The notes: a model not told the origin generated them from the sequence alone. Positions 25,182 through 34,552 are shown, counted from the stretch's first letter. The stretch: 64,000 bases of DNA from Novosphingobium sp. (GCA_017744735.1 JAGIAR010000003.1:124001-188000), one strand, 5' to 3'. Program-made: numbers and translations.

Positions 25182-26635
25182 GCGACGCACCCGCCTCCCC
25201 GCCTCCGATGCGCGGCAACCTGACCGAAGGGCCGGTGCTGCGCACGCTGCTGATGTTCAGCGTGCCCACGCTGCTGGCCAATATCCTGCAATCGGCATCG
25301 GGCACGATCAACTCGATCTGGGTCGGGCGGCTGATCGGCGAGGACGCGCTGGCGGCGACCGCCAACGCCAACATCGTGATGTTCCTGATCTCCAGCGCCG
25401 CCTTCGGCTTCGGCATGGCGGGCACGGTGCTGATCGGCCAGCGCTTCGGCGCGCGCGACATCGACGGGGCGCGACGGGTGTTCGGCACCGCGATCGGGTT
25501 CTGCTTCCTGCTGGCGCTGATCATCGCGGTGGTCGGCTATTTCGTCTCGCCGCCGCTGCTCAAGGCCCTCGGCACGCCGGGCGATGCCTATGGGCTGGCG
25601 GTCACCTATTTGCGGATCATCTTCCTCTCGATGCCGTTCCTGATGGTCTCGATCGTGCTGACGATGGGCCTGCGCGGCGCGGGCGATGCGCGCACCCCGC
25701 TGATCTTCATGATCGTGACGGTGGTGATCGACACGATCTTCAACCCGCTGCTGATCCGCGGCTTCGGCCCGGTGCCGCCGCTGGGCATCGCCGGCTCGGC
25801 GCTGTCGACCATGGCGGCGAGCTTCATCTCGTTCCTCGGCATGCTCGCCTTCACCTATGCCAAGGACCTGCCGCTGCGGCTGCGCGGCCCGGAAGTGCGC
25901 TATCTGATCCCGGCACGCGAGGAGCTGCGGTTCATCATCACCAAGGGCCTGCCGATGGGCGCGCAGATGCTGGTGATGAGCGCATCGGGCGTGATCATGG
26001 TCAGCCTGGTCAACCAGGAAGGGCTGGTCGTCACCGCCGCCTATGCCGCGGCGATGCAGCTGTTCACCTATATCCAGATGCCCGCGATGGCGATCGGCGG
26101 CGCGGTGAGCGCGATGGCCTCGCAGTTCATCGGCGCGAAGAAATGGCACGAGCTCGACGGGGTGACCCGCGCCGGGATCATGATCAATTTCGTGATGACC
26201 GGGGTGCTGACGCTGCTGCTGCTGCTGCTCGACCGGCAGGCGCTCGGGCTGTTCCTCGGCTCGGGCAGCGACGCGGTGCCGGTGGGCGAGCATATCCAGC
26301 TCGTGGCCAGCTGGAACTTCGTGCTGTTCGGCGTGACGATGGTCTATTCGGCGACGATGCGCGCCGGCGGCGCGGTGATCATCCCGCTGATCATCATCAC
26401 CATCGCGCTCTATCCGGTGCGGCTGGGGTTCTATTATCTGACCTATCACCAGCTCGGTGCCGATGCGATCTGGTACGGCTTCCCGGTCTCGGCGGTCGCG
26501 AGCCTGGTGCTCGGCTGGTGGTTCTACCGCTACTCGAACTGGCGCAAGCACCCGCGGCCCGAGAGCGCCGAGGAAGCGGCGGAACAGGCGCAGGCCGATG
26601 CCGACCCGGCCGGACGGATGATTCCGGACCTCTGA
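25178..26635 (+). CDS. MATE-family efflux transporter
   Basis: 485 aa with about 12 hydrophobic segments. 'GPVLRTLLMFSVPTLLANILQSASGTINSIWVGRLIGEDALAA' is the typical MATE first half. The repeat of this pattern ('GLPMGAQMLVMSASGVIMVSLVNQEG') begins the second half. Such carriers export drugs or metabolites with H+ or Na+ antiport. It overlaps queE by ATGA. The substrate is unknown. Confidence 0.92.
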   Translation: MSDAPASPPPMRGNLTEGPVLRTLLMFSVPTLLANILQSASGTINSIWVGRLIGEDALAATANANIVMFLISSAAFGFGMAGTVLIGQRFGARDIDGARRVFGTAIGFCFLLALIIAVVGYFVSPPLLKALGTPGDAYGLAVTYLRIIFLSMPFLMVSIVLTMGLRGAGDARTPLIFMIVTVVIDTIFNPLLIRGFGPVPPLGIAGSALSTMAASFISFLGMLAFTYAKDLPLRLRGPEVRYLIPAREELRFIITKGLPMGAQMLVMSASGVIMVSLVNQEGLVVTAAYAAAMQLFTYIQMPAMAIGGAVSAMASQFIGAKKWHELDGVTRAGIMINFVMTGVLTLLLLLLDRQALGLFLGSGSDAVPVGEHIQLVASWNFVLFGVTMVYSATMRAGGAVIIPLIIITIALYPVRLGFYYLTYHQLGADAIWYGFPVSAVASLVLGWWFYRYSNWRKHPRPESAEEAAEQAQADADPAGRMIPDL

Positions 26636-26639
26636 GGGA

Positions 26640-26813
26640 AACTCCTCTCCCGTTGACGGGAGAGGGATACGCAAGCTTGCGAGCTCGCTCGCTAGCTGGA
26701 GTTGGGTGAGGGCTGCCTTGTTTTTCGAAGACCAACCCTCATCCAGGTTTCGCTAGCTCGCAAGCGAGCAAGCTCCACCATCCTTCTCCCGTCAACGGGA
26801 GAAGAAACTCAAG
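26640..26813. repeat. REP-like inverted pair after the MATE gene (family 1)
   Basis: The left element starts with the palindrome at 26644-26665 (CCTCTCCCGTTGACGGGAGAGG) and ends GTTGGGTGAGGGCTGCC. The right element is its inverse, from CCAACCCTCATCC to the CTTCTCCC/GGGAGAAG palindrome at about 26783-26805. The central variable stems share GAGCTCGCTCGCTAGCT-like sequence. The pair fills the gap between convergent genes and may also stop transcription. Confidence 0.85.
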
Positions 26814-27071
26814 CTAAAGCAACCAGCGCACGCCCTCAGCTGAAATCTCTAGAGCCGCGGTTCGCCTTATCTCGCGCCACGGCTCGCGTGCATCGTCATA
26901 TTCGACCAATTCATAAGAACGCCCGCAAGTCCGCCAGCTCATGCACGGCGCCAAATTGGGCGGTACATCCCATGGCAGTTCCGCAAGCCGCCGCAATTCG
27001 GAGACAGCGGCGTCGCGTGACGCGAACTCGCTGCCGGGCTCGCAATGAGTTTCGTCTTCAATCACAAACAT
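26814..27071 (-). CDS. Small hypothetical protein, 85 aa
   Basis: A soluble, acidic, Trp- and Arg-rich protein ('FASRDAAVSELRRLAELPWDVPPNLAPCM', 'CGRSYELVEYDDAREPWREI'). It has no signal or membrane segment. Its stop lies directly against the REP-like pair and the ATG at 27071 has no strong Shine-Dalgarno. The family is unrecognised. Base composition is slightly less GC-rich than neighbours. Coding is likely because the amino-acid usage is protein-like, but the function is unknown. Confidence 0.6.
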   Translation of the reverse strand: MFVIEDETHCEPGSEFASRDAAVSELRRLAELPWDVPPNLAPCMSWRTCGRSYELVEYDDAREPWREIRRTAALEISAEGVRWLL

Positions 27072-27126
27072 GCGGGGACTTTATAGAAGCGGGTGCCCGC
27101 TTTCCATATGCAAACTGGGAGCGCGA

Positions 27127-28842
27127 CTACCGCCCCTGCGCGCGCCAGCGTTGCACCACGCGGTGGACCTGGTCCTCTTCCCCGCCGCCCTGGCGCCACA
27201 GATCGACGAAGCTCGGATCGTCCGAGGCCGGACGCTTCGCATCGTCGAGATTGTCGAAGGCGACGCGGATCGGAATCGAAACGCCCTCGCCGCAGATGAT
27301 GCATTCGCGGTTGCGTAGCGCCGGGATCGAATCGAGGAAGCCGCGCGCGCCTTCGGGCATCGCGGCCTTGACGAAGCTCTGGTCGCGCTCGTTGTTGAGA
27401 CGCATCGAGATGATCGTGCCGCACTGCGACAGCACGCCTTCGGCAAGGTCCGACGGGCGCTGGGTAATCAGGCCGAGGCTGATGCCGTATTTGCGGCCTT
27501 CCTTGGCGATCCGGCTGAGGATCTTGCCGACCGACGAGCCGTCGGCATTCTTCTCGTTGGGGACGTAGCGGTGCGCTTCCTCGCACACCAGCAGGATCGG
27601 CCGCGGCTTCTCTTCCCGGCCCCAGATCGCGAAGTCGAAGGTCAGCCGGCTGAGCACCGCGACCACGGTGCTGGTGATGTCCGACGGGACGCCCGAGACG
27701 TCGATGATCGAGATCGGCTTGCCCGAGGGCGGCATGCGGAAGATCTTGGCGAGGAAATCCGCCATCGTGTCGCCGACCAGCATCCCCGAGAACATGAACT
27801 GGTAGCGCGGATCGGCCTTGAGCTCGTCGATCTTGGTCTTGATCCGCATATAGGGCGCGCTGGAGGTCGCCTTGTCGAGCTTGCCCATCTCGTTCTGGAG
27901 AATGTTGGTCAGGTCCGAGAGCAGATAGGGGATCGGCGAATCCACCGTGATCTTGCCCATCGTCTCGGCCAGCCGGTTCTTGCTGCGCGCCTCGAGCAGG
28001 CACTTGGCGAGGATGTCCGCATCCTCCTGGAAATCGTTGCCGGTGGTCTTGAGGAACACTTCGCAGTGCTCCTCGAAGTTCATCAGCCAATAGGGCATCT
28101 GCAGGTTCGACACGTCGAAGATCACCCCGGTGGTGCGGAACGCGGCCGAATATTCGCCGTGCGGGTCGATCATCACGATGTGGCCCTGCGGCGCCGCCTC
28201 GCAGATCCGGTGGAGGATCAGCGCGGCGCTGGTCGACTTGCCGGTGCCGGTCGAGCCGAGCAGCGCGAAATGCTTGCCCAGCATCGCGTCGACATAGATG
28301 CCGGCGCGGATATCGGTGGTCGGATAGACCGTGCCGACCTGGATCGCCGAGCGCCCGTCCGATGCGTAGATCTGCCGCAGGTCGGCATTGGTCGCCGGAT
28401 AGACCAGCGCGCCGGGGATCGGATAGCGGGTGACGCCGCGGCGGAACCCGTGGATGCGGCTGGTCAGGCGCTCTTCCTCGCCTTCGCCGAGGAAATCGAT
28501 GTTGGCGACGATGCTGCCGGCCTCGCGCCGGTCCTGCCGCTGGTTGCGCACGCTGGCGAGCAGCCAGCCGCCGGGCACGCGGATCTTGATCTGGCTGCCG
28601 ACCTGCCCGGCCAGCGCGATCGAGGGATCGGGATCCGCGCCGCATTCGCTCAGGCGCTGCAGGTCGAGCGCGATCTGCGAGCTGGAACCCGCGATCTCGA
28701 GCACCACGCCGATCGGCTGGCTCGCATTGTCGGGCCCCTGCACCCGGCGCGGAGCGGCCTCGCCCGCACGCTGCGGAACGAACTCGCGCGGCGCCTGCGC
28801 CGGTTGGAAATCGGTGAAGGTCTGTTTGCCCAGATCGGTCAT
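27127..28842 (-). CDS. HerA-like DUF87 family ATPase
   Basis: 571 aa. A HAS-barrel-like N-terminal region (to about 180) is followed by a FtsK/HerA-type motor domain. Walker A is at 196-204 ('GSTGTGKST'), Walker B is 'PILLVCEEAHRYVP' and the sensor/arginine region is 'ISLGLITQRPSDLAEGVLSQCGTIISMRL'. HerA ATPases translocate double-stranded DNA and usually pair with a NurA nuclease or a SIR2/DUF4297 effector in defence. Neither partner is adjacent here, so a general genome-maintenance role is more likely. A solo bacterial HerA-type protein is common in alphaproteobacteria. Confidence 0.88.
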   Translation of the reverse strand: MTDLGKQTFTDFQPAQAPREFVPQRAGEAAPRRVQGPDNASQPIGVVLEIAGSSSQIALDLQRLSECGADPDPSIALAGQVGSQIKIRVPGGWLLASVRNQRQDRREAGSIVANIDFLGEGEEERLTSRIHGFRRGVTRYPIPGALVYPATNADLRQIYASDGRSAIQVGTVYPTTDIRAGIYVDAMLGKHFALLGSTGTGKSTSAALILHRICEAAPQGHIVMIDPHGEYSAAFRTTGVIFDVSNLQMPYWLMNFEEHCEVFLKTTGNDFQEDADILAKCLLEARSKNRLAETMGKITVDSPIPYLLSDLTNILQNEMGKLDKATSSAPYMRIKTKIDELKADPRYQFMFSGMLVGDTMADFLAKIFRMPPSGKPISIIDVSGVPSDITSTVVAVLSRLTFDFAIWGREEKPRPILLVCEEAHRYVPNEKNADGSSVGKILSRIAKEGRKYGISLGLITQRPSDLAEGVLSQCGTIISMRLNNERDQSFVKAAMPEGARGFLDSIPALRNRECIICGEGVSIPIRVAFDNLDDAKRPASDDPSFVDLWRQGGGEEDQVHRVVQRWRAQGR

Positions 28843-28959
28843 ACGCCCCTGCCGTGGCTGTCCACGTATTTGCTAGAGCGTCGGACCTAGGGCGAAGTGG
28901 GTTAAGATCGCGTCAACCGCACGCCCGAACGCAACCCCGCCGGCAAGCCCGCGGCTCGG

Positions 28960-29718
28960 TCAGATCAGCGCGAACAGGCGGCCGGCGATCCACCCCATCA
29001 TCACCGACAGCGCCACCGCCAGCAGGCCGTAGAGCACCGGCTGGTCCTGCGCGGAAACGGCGACGAAGCGCTCGAAGCCGAGCTTGCGCACCTCGACCCG
29101 CGCGATCGCCGAGGCGACCACCCGCCCGCGGGTGATCGCGAAGGTTTCGGCGGTATAGGTCCCGGTCTGGACGCTGGAGGGCAGCGAGATCCGCGCCTGG
29201 TAGAGCACCTGCTCGCTGATGCTGACCCCCTGGTCGTCCTCCTTGTAGAGCCCGTCGCCCTGGCGCAGCGAGACCAGCCCGGCGGCGAAGCGCGCCTGCT
29301 CCTTCGGGTCGATCGCGCCGATCGGCGACAATTGCAGCCACGGCAGGCCGAGCTCGTAGATCGCCGCGGTCCGGTCGTCGACGATGTCCTTGATCGGCTT
29401 CGAGCCGGCGACCGCGAAGAACGACGGGGCCGAGCGGAAATCGGTGCTGTGGGCGTTGATCCACATCCCGGCGATCTTCTGCTTCTCGCGCAGCTTGATC
29501 GACTGGGTCGGGCCCTTGAGCACCACCACGATGTCGTAATCGCGACCGGCGCGAATGCCCGACGGATCGAGGATCGCCCCGTAGAGCAGCAGTTCCTGCC
29601 CGGTGAAGCCCTGGCGCACCTGGATTTCGTGCTGCGACACTTCGGGCACGAGGATCGGATCGCGCTGCGCCGAGAGCGCGAGAAAGGCGACCAGCGCGAG
29701 GAGGATCCGCCCGGTCAC
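28960..29718 (-). CDS. TIGR02186-family membrane-anchored protein next to a TSUP permease
   Basis: 252 aa. A signal-like N-terminus ('ILLALVAFLALSAQ') and a C-terminal transmembrane helix ('LYGLLAVALSVMMGWIAGRLF') frame a periplasmic beta-rich domain ('LVPEVSQHEIQVRQGFTGQELLLYGAIL'). The first line of the mature protein is the signature of the conserved hypothetical TIGR02186 family. The family is regularly found beside sulfite-exporter TauE/SafE proteins, as here. The GTG at 29718 overlaps the upstream stop (GTGA); an upstream extension is rejected. The molecular role is unknown. Confidence 0.85.
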   Translation of the reverse strand: MTGRILLALVAFLALSAQRDPILVPEVSQHEIQVRQGFTGQELLLYGAILDPSGIRAGRDYDIVVVLKGPTQSIKLREKQKIAGMWINAHSTDFRSAPSFFAVAGSKPIKDIVDDRTAAIYELGLPWLQLSPIGAIDPKEQARFAAGLVSLRQGDGLYKEDDQGVSISEQVLYQARISLPSSVQTGTYTAETFAITRGRVVASAIARVEVRKLGFERFVAVSAQDQPVLYGLLAVALSVMMGWIAGRLFALI

Positions 29719-30629
29719 AGCGCGGTGACCGTATAGATGTCGTCCGGGCGTACCCCCAGCCCCCACGCCATCCGCAGCGCGATCACCAGCACGATCGTGG
29801 CCAGCGCCAGGCGCAGATACACCGGGCTGGCCTGCTGCGCGAACTTGGCGCCGATCTGCGCCCCGGTGACCGAGCCGAACAGCAGCAGCCCGGCCAGCAC
29901 GATATCGACCGCATGGGTGGTGAGCGCGTGCATCATGGTGGTGACCATGGTCACGAACAGGATCTGGAACAGCGAGGTGCCGACGACCACGTTCGCGCTC
30001 ATCCCGAGGATGTAGAGCATCGCCGGCACCAGCATGAAGCCGCCGCCGATCCCCATCAGCATGGTCACGATCCCGGTCGCCATGCCGAGCAGCAGCGGCG
30101 CGAAGGGCGAGATGTAGAGGCCCGAGCGGTAGAAACGCCAGCGCATCGGCAGGCTCGCGACGAGCGGATGGTGCCGCCGCTTGCGCGCGGGGGGCGGAGT
30201 GCCCCCGCGCATCGCGCGCAGGGTCTGCAGGCTCTCCTTGCCCATCAGCAGCCCGATCGTGCCGAGCAGCACGACGTAGAGAATGCTGATCACCGTATCG
30301 ATCTGGCCGAGCGCCTGCAGAATCCGGAACAGGATCGCGCCGATCCCCGTGCCGATCACGCCGCCCGCCACCAGCACCCAGCCCATCTGGTAGTCGACCC
30401 CGCCGCGGCGGGTGTGGGCGAACACGCCCGAGACGCTGGCCCCGGTCACCTGGCTGGCGGCCGAGGCCGCCGCGACCGTGGGGGGCACACCGTAGAAGAT
30501 CAGCAACGGCGTGGTCAGGAAGCCGCCGCCGACGCCGAAGATCCCCGACAGCAGGCCCGTCAGCGCGCCGAGCGCGACGATCACCAGCCCGTTGACCGCC
30601 AGGTTCGCAATCGGAAGGTAGACGTCCAT
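29715..30629 (-). CDS. TSUP (TauE/SafE) family permease
   Basis: 304 aa with about eight hydrophobic segments. The duplicated motif 'GALTGLLSGIFGVGGGFLTTPLLIF' and 'GMATGIVTMLMGIGGGFMLVPAMLYILG' is the hallmark of TSUP carriers for sulfite or sulfonates. The ATG at 30629 is chosen because the upstream in-frame extension is Arg/Pro-rich. It overlaps the TIGR02186 gene and the two probably act together. The substrate, an organosulfur or sulfite compound, is inferred from the family. Confidence 0.9.
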   Translation of the reverse strand: MDVYLPIANLAVNGLVIVALGALTGLLSGIFGVGGGFLTTPLLIFYGVPPTVAAASAASQVTGASVSGVFAHTRRGGVDYQMGWVLVAGGVIGTGIGAILFRILQALGQIDTVISILYVVLLGTIGLLMGKESLQTLRAMRGGTPPPARKRRHHPLVASLPMRWRFYRSGLYISPFAPLLLGMATGIVTMLMGIGGGFMLVPAMLYILGMSANVVVGTSLFQILFVTMVTTMMHALTTHAVDIVLAGLLLFGSVTGAQIGAKFAQQASPVYLRLALATIVLVIALRMAWGLGVRPDDIYTVTAL

Positions 30630-30684
30630 GTCCCCGACTAACGCAGGGTTGCGGCGGTTTAAAGGCGAGCGGAGCAACCTTCCC

Positions 30685-31845
30685 CTAAAAACCCGCCGCA
30701 ATCGTGAGAGTTGGGCCGCTGGCCGGCTGCGCATCGCCCGCCACCCGGAAGCGCCAGTCCATCGAGGCGCGCGCGCCGACAGCGCCGAGCCTGAGCCGCA
30801 GCGATGCGCTGGGCCCGATATCCAGCCGCGCCGCGCCCTTCTGCGCCCCGCCCCAAGCCCCGCCGCCGGCGCTGAAGCGCGCCTTGCCGAGATCCGCCAG
30901 GGCACGCTCCGCCCGGACCTGCCCGTCCGCGAAGGCGCTCGCGTAGCGGCCGCCGACATAGCCTGCCTGGCCATAGGCCTCGGCGGAAAAGCCGAGCGGC
31001 AGCGCCAGCGGGGCGAGCTCGGTCACGGCGAAGGCCGCCGGCCGCAGCAACGTGGCCTCCCCGCTCCGGGTCGCGCGGACTTCCGCCGCCGCGCGCAGCG
31101 GCACGCCGGGCACCGGGCGCGCGGACAGGCCGAGCGCCAGTTCGCCCTGCCCCGGCCCGTCGAGCGAGCGGCTGACGCGCGCGTAGGCCGCCGGGCGCGC
31201 GGCACTCGCCGGCGCGAGCGCATAGCGCAGCACCGCCCCGGCCTGGCTGCGGCCGTAACTTCCCCGGCCGGAGGTCAGCGCAGTGGTGGTGTCGCGCCGC
31301 AGCAGCACCCAGCCGTCCGCCGACCAGCGGCTTCCGGCCACGGAAGGGGCAAAACGCGCGAGCGGCTGGTAGGGCACGCTGTCGGGCCGCGCGGGATTGG
31401 CGAGCAGCTCCGCGAGTTCCGCCGGAAGCGGGATCGCCGAGAGGCCCGACAGCATCAGCATGGTATGCGCGGCGGCAAGGCGTTGCGGCACCGGCGCCGT
31501 GGGACCAGCCGGCGCGAGAACCGGGCGCAGCCTGTCGGAGTGTTCGAACGCGGGCATCGCCAGAGCGGGTTCGGCAAGCTGCACGGCGGGCACTTGCGCA
31601 ACCGGCAGCCGAAGGTCCCGCGCCGCCGCATCGCCCGGCGGCCGAGGCACCGATGGCAGCAAGGCGTCGATCGCCTCCGCGACGAGCCGACCGGCGGGCT
31701 CCGGGCTGGCGATCAGGCCGGGCAGCCGCGCGACCGCATCGGCAAAGGGGCTTTCCCAGAAGGCAGCGCGCAAGGCCACCCAACCGCCGAGCACCAGTAC
31801 CAGCGCGAGTACCGGCTGGCCGCGCAGCCGCGTGCGCGCGCTCAC
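30685..31845 (-). CDS. NfrA-like outer-membrane or periplasmic protein, partner of the glycosyltransferase
   Basis: 386 aa. A GTG start overlapping the glycosyltransferase stop (GTGA) gives an N-terminal hydrophobic anchor ('GQPVLALVLVLGGWVALRAAFW'). The middle is Pro/Ala-rich. The C-terminal roughly 170 residues consist of alternating beta strands ('AYARVSRSLDGPGQGELALGLSARP', 'ASAFADGQVRAERALADLG', ending 'LTIAAGF'). They resemble the C-terminal domain of bacteriophage N4 adsorption protein A (NfrA). Pairing with an NfrB-like glycosyltransferase supports a role in a surface polysaccharide. Similarity is by pattern only, so moderate confidence. Confidence 0.7.
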   Translation of the reverse strand: MSARTRLRGQPVLALVLVLGGWVALRAAFWESPFADAVARLPGLIASPEPAGRLVAEAIDALLPSVPRPPGDAAARDLRLPVAQVPAVQLAEPALAMPAFEHSDRLRPVLAPAGPTAPVPQRLAAAHTMLMLSGLSAIPLPAELAELLANPARPDSVPYQPLARFAPSVAGSRWSADGWVLLRRDTTTALTSGRGSYGRSQAGAVLRYALAPASAARPAAYARVSRSLDGPGQGELALGLSARPVPGVPLRAAAEVRATRSGEATLLRPAAFAVTELAPLALPLGFSAEAYGQAGYVGGRYASAFADGQVRAERALADLGKARFSAGGGAWGGAQKGAARLDIGPSASLRLRLGAVGARASMDWRFRVAGDAQPASGPTLTIAAGF

Positions 31846-33272
31846 GAGGACGGGCCCACGCGCATCAGCGCCGGATGCGCGGCATGGTCGGTCTTGTCCC
31901 AGCGCGGCAGCTTGCCGCCGAGCGTAGCCAGATAGGCGAACAGCGCGCGCCGTCCGGCCATGATCGCGATGACGTTTGCAACGACGATCCTCGGCATCGC
32001 CCACAAGCCCTCCGCCAGCCCGTATTCATGCGCGGTGAAGCCGAAGCGCGCGCCGGCACGCAGCACCAGGCTGGCGGCCCCCGCCCCGATCAGCAGGCCG
32101 ACCAGCGGATCGGGCTTCCACGGCCGGCCGAAGCCGAGGTATCCCGCGATCGCCAGCACCGCTCCGAACACCAGCATCAGATAGGCCGCGGCGAGCACGA
32201 TCGCGCTGAGCGGGCCGCGGCGGTCGCGCAGCCGCATCCACAGCTCCACCGGCCGCGCAGACCAGCCGAGCCGGTCCCAGCCCTGGAAGGCGATGCCGTG
32301 GATCCAGCGGGTCTTCTGGCGCACCGCCGGGCCGAGGCCGGGCGGGAAGCAGGCCCGGGTCGCGACCAGTTCGCCATCCTCGCCGCGCAGCCGCAGGAAG
32401 CGCGAGCGCCCGCCCAGCGCGGTGATCCGCAGCCCGAGCTCGTAATCCTCGGTCAGGCTTTCGACCGAGAACGGACCTCCGCCCTTCGCGGGCTGTGCGC
32501 CGCGGGCGAGCCGATCGAGCCGATCGAGCATCGCGCGCGAGAAGGCGCAACCAACCCCCGCGGCGGGCAGACCGGCGCCGAGCGCGTCGCGCACCACCAG
32601 CGCCTTGGCATGGGCTTCGGCGAATTCCTCGCAGTAATGCCCGGCTACCCACCGCGATTCCGGTTGCGGTTCGGGGCGGACCGGGAGCTGCACGAAGTCC
32701 GCGCCCCCCTCGTCCCCGGCGATCGCGCGGTCGAGCACCCCGAGCGCGGCGGGATCGACCATGTCCTCCGCATCGTGCAGCACCACCATGCGAAAATTTC
32801 GCCCCGTGCGGCGCTCGTCCTCCTCGAGCGCGCGATACAGGCGGTTGAGGCAGTCAGCCTTGGTGGTCGGCCCGAGATTGCCGTGCACCACCAGCCGCAG
32901 GCGCGGATCGCCCCGCGCCGCGTGCAGCACCGCCTCCGCCGTGCCCGGATCGTTGCGGTAGCAGCCGACATAGAGCCGCAGCCCGGCCTGCGGCCAGGCC
33001 TCCAGCGCATGCGCCACGGTCGCGCCGATCACCTCGGCTTCGCGCCAGGTCGGGATCAGCACCGCGACCGCGCCGGCAAGCGGGCGATGGCGTTCCGCCG
33101 CCCGATCGATCCGCCCGGTCCTGGCGCGGCCGGTCAGCTTCAGCCAGATCCACACCAGATCGACCGCCAGCTCGTCGAGCGCGCCGAGCAGGAAGAAGCT
33201 GCCGGCGAACAGCAACAGCTCGCGCTCGACGAGCGCAAGCCACTCCAGCGGTGTGAAACCCCCTATGACCAC
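31842..33272 (-). CDS. NfrB-like family 2 glycosyltransferase, membrane bound
   Basis: 476 aa. An N-terminal membrane segment precedes a GT-A domain: 'AVLIPTWREAEVIGATVAHALEAWP', 'LHDAEDMVDPAALGVL' (DxD-like), 'SLTEDYELGLRI' (catalytic TED) and 'QKTRWIHGI' (Q-x-x-R-W). Two to four C-terminal membrane helices follow. This order is typical of processive-type GT2 enzymes and of NfrB, which in E. coli makes a surface ManNAc polymer. The c-di-GMP-binding MshEN/T2SSE-like tail of NfrB is not obvious. The start is a GTG at 33272 and the overlapping downstream gene is its likely partner. Confidence 0.85.
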   Translation of the reverse strand: MVIGGFTPLEWLALVERELLLFAGSFFLLGALDELAVDLVWIWLKLTGRARTGRIDRAAERHRPLAGAVAVLIPTWREAEVIGATVAHALEAWPQAGLRLYVGCYRNDPGTAEAVLHAARGDPRLRLVVHGNLGPTTKADCLNRLYRALEEDERRTGRNFRMVVLHDAEDMVDPAALGVLDRAIAGDEGGADFVQLPVRPEPQPESRWVAGHYCEEFAEAHAKALVVRDALGAGLPAAGVGCAFSRAMLDRLDRLARGAQPAKGGGPFSVESLTEDYELGLRITALGGRSRFLRLRGEDGELVATRACFPPGLGPAVRQKTRWIHGIAFQGWDRLGWSARPVELWMRLRDRRGPLSAIVLAAAYLMLVFGAVLAIAGYLGFGRPWKPDPLVGLLIGAGAASLVLRAGARFGFTAHEYGLAEGLWAMPRIVVANVIAIMAGRRALFAYLATLGGKLPRWDKTDHAAHPALMRVGPSS

Positions 33273-33385
33273 AGGGTACCCCCAACCCGTTGTCGAGGGG
33301 GAGAATACGGGGCGCCGCGGCGATCCGCAACGCCGAAGCCGTCAAAGCTTGCCATCTACGCGTCAATACGGAATGGCGGGCGCCT

Positions 33386-34552
33386 ATGCGCAAAGCACTT
33401 GGATCCACCGCCCGGCTGTTGCGGTTGCTCGCTTCAGGGGACGCCTTCGCCGGCGTGCTGCTGCTCGCGATCGCGGCCCTGGCGATCGCCGCAGCCAATT
33501 CGCCCCTGGCCCATTCCTATCACAACCTGTTCCTGGCCCCGCTGCCGTGGAGCCCGATCGCCAAGCTCGACACGCTGCACCTGTGGATCAACGATGCGCT
33601 GATGGCGGTGTTCTTCTTCGCCGTGGGGCTGGAAGTGAAGCGCGAGATCGTGGCCGGCAATCTCGCCGAAGCGAAGACGCGGCGCCTGCCGGTTCTGGCT
33701 GCGATCGCGGGCATGGCGATGCCGGCGGCGATCTACCTGCTGGTCGCGGGCAAGGTGCCGCTGCTGGCGAACGGCTGGGCGATCCCCGCGGCGACCGACA
33801 TCGCCTTCGCGATGGGCGTCATCGGCCTGCTCGGCAAGCGCGTGCCGACCGCGCTGCGGGTATTCCTGCTGACCGTCGCCATTGTGGACGACATCGGCGC
33901 GGTGCTGGTGATCGCGCTGTTCTATACCGCCCATATCGATTTCGGCTGGCTGTTCGCCGCGGTGGGGGTGACCACGGCGCTGATCGGCTGCAACCGGCTG
34001 GGCGTGCGGCGCATCTGGCCGTTCGTGCTCGGCGCGGTCGCGCTGTGGTTCTGCGTGCTGCATTCGGGCGTCCACGCCACCATCGCCGGGGTCGTCGCGG
34101 CGCTGACGGTGCCGCTGCGCGGCGGGATGCTGGAGCGGATGGAGCATGCGCTGGTCGGCTGGACCGGCTTCGTGATCGTGCCGCTGTTCGGCTTCGCCAA
34201 TGCCGGGGTCTCGCTCGCCGGGATCGGGATCGCGCAGATCCTCGCCCCGCTGCCGCTGGCGATCGGCGCGGGGTTGGCGCTCGGCAAGCAGGCGGGGATC
34301 TTCGCCTGCATCGTGCTGTGCGATCGGCTCGGCATCGCCCGGCGCCCGGAAGGCGCGAGCTGGGCGCAGATCTGGGGCACCACGGTGCTGTGCGGGATCG
34401 GCTTCACGATGAGCCTGTTCATCGCCGAGCTGGCGTTCCCGCTGCACCGCGCGCTGATCGAGGAAGCGAAGCTCGGCATCCTTGCCGGCTCGCTGCTCTC
34501 GGCCTTGCTGGGCTATGCGGTGCTGCGGTTCGCGCAGAGTCCCCGGCGCTGA
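33386..34552 (+). CDS. nhaA: Na+/H+ antiporter NhaA
   Basis: 388 aa, 12 hydrophobic segments. 'GLEVKREIVAGNL', 'GWAIPAATDIAFAMGVIGLLGKRVP' and the ion-binding Asp pair in 'LLTVAIVDDIGAVLVIALFYT' are diagnostic. 'FANAGVSL' and 'FTMSLFIAELAF' mark the second half. It exports Na+ in exchange for protons at alkaline pH. The ATG at 33386 is chosen; an in-frame extension to 33290 is not family-like. The stop abuts the convergent gloA stop with no gap. Confidence 0.95.
   Translation: MRKALGSTARLLRLLASGDAFAGVLLLAIAALAIAAANSPLAHSYHNLFLAPLPWSPIAKLDTLHLWINDALMAVFFFAVGLEVKREIVAGNLAEAKTRRLPVLAAIAGMAMPAAIYLLVAGKVPLLANGWAIPAATDIAFAMGVIGLLGKRVPTALRVFLLTVAIVDDIGAVLVIALFYTAHIDFGWLFAAVGVTTALIGCNRLGVRRIWPFVLGAVALWFCVLHSGVHATIAGVVAALTVPLRGGMLERMEHALVGWTGFVIVPLFGFANAGVSLAGIGIAQILAPLPLAIGAGLALGKQAGIFACIVLCDRLGIARRPEGASWAQIWGTTVLCGIGFTMSLFIAELAFPLHRALIEEAKLGILAGSLLSALLGYAVLRFAQSPRR

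Noticed and set aside
24641-26674. Long minus-strand frame (677 codons) opposite queE and the MATE gene
   Set aside because: His/Arg/Gln-rich shadow translation with no domain; both sense genes are well supported.
27127-28842. HerA-like ATPase as part of a defence system
   Set aside because: No NurA, SIR2, DUF4297 or other effector adjoins it; neighbours are a TIGR02186/TSUP pair and a small unknown protein, so a solo HerA is the simpler reading.
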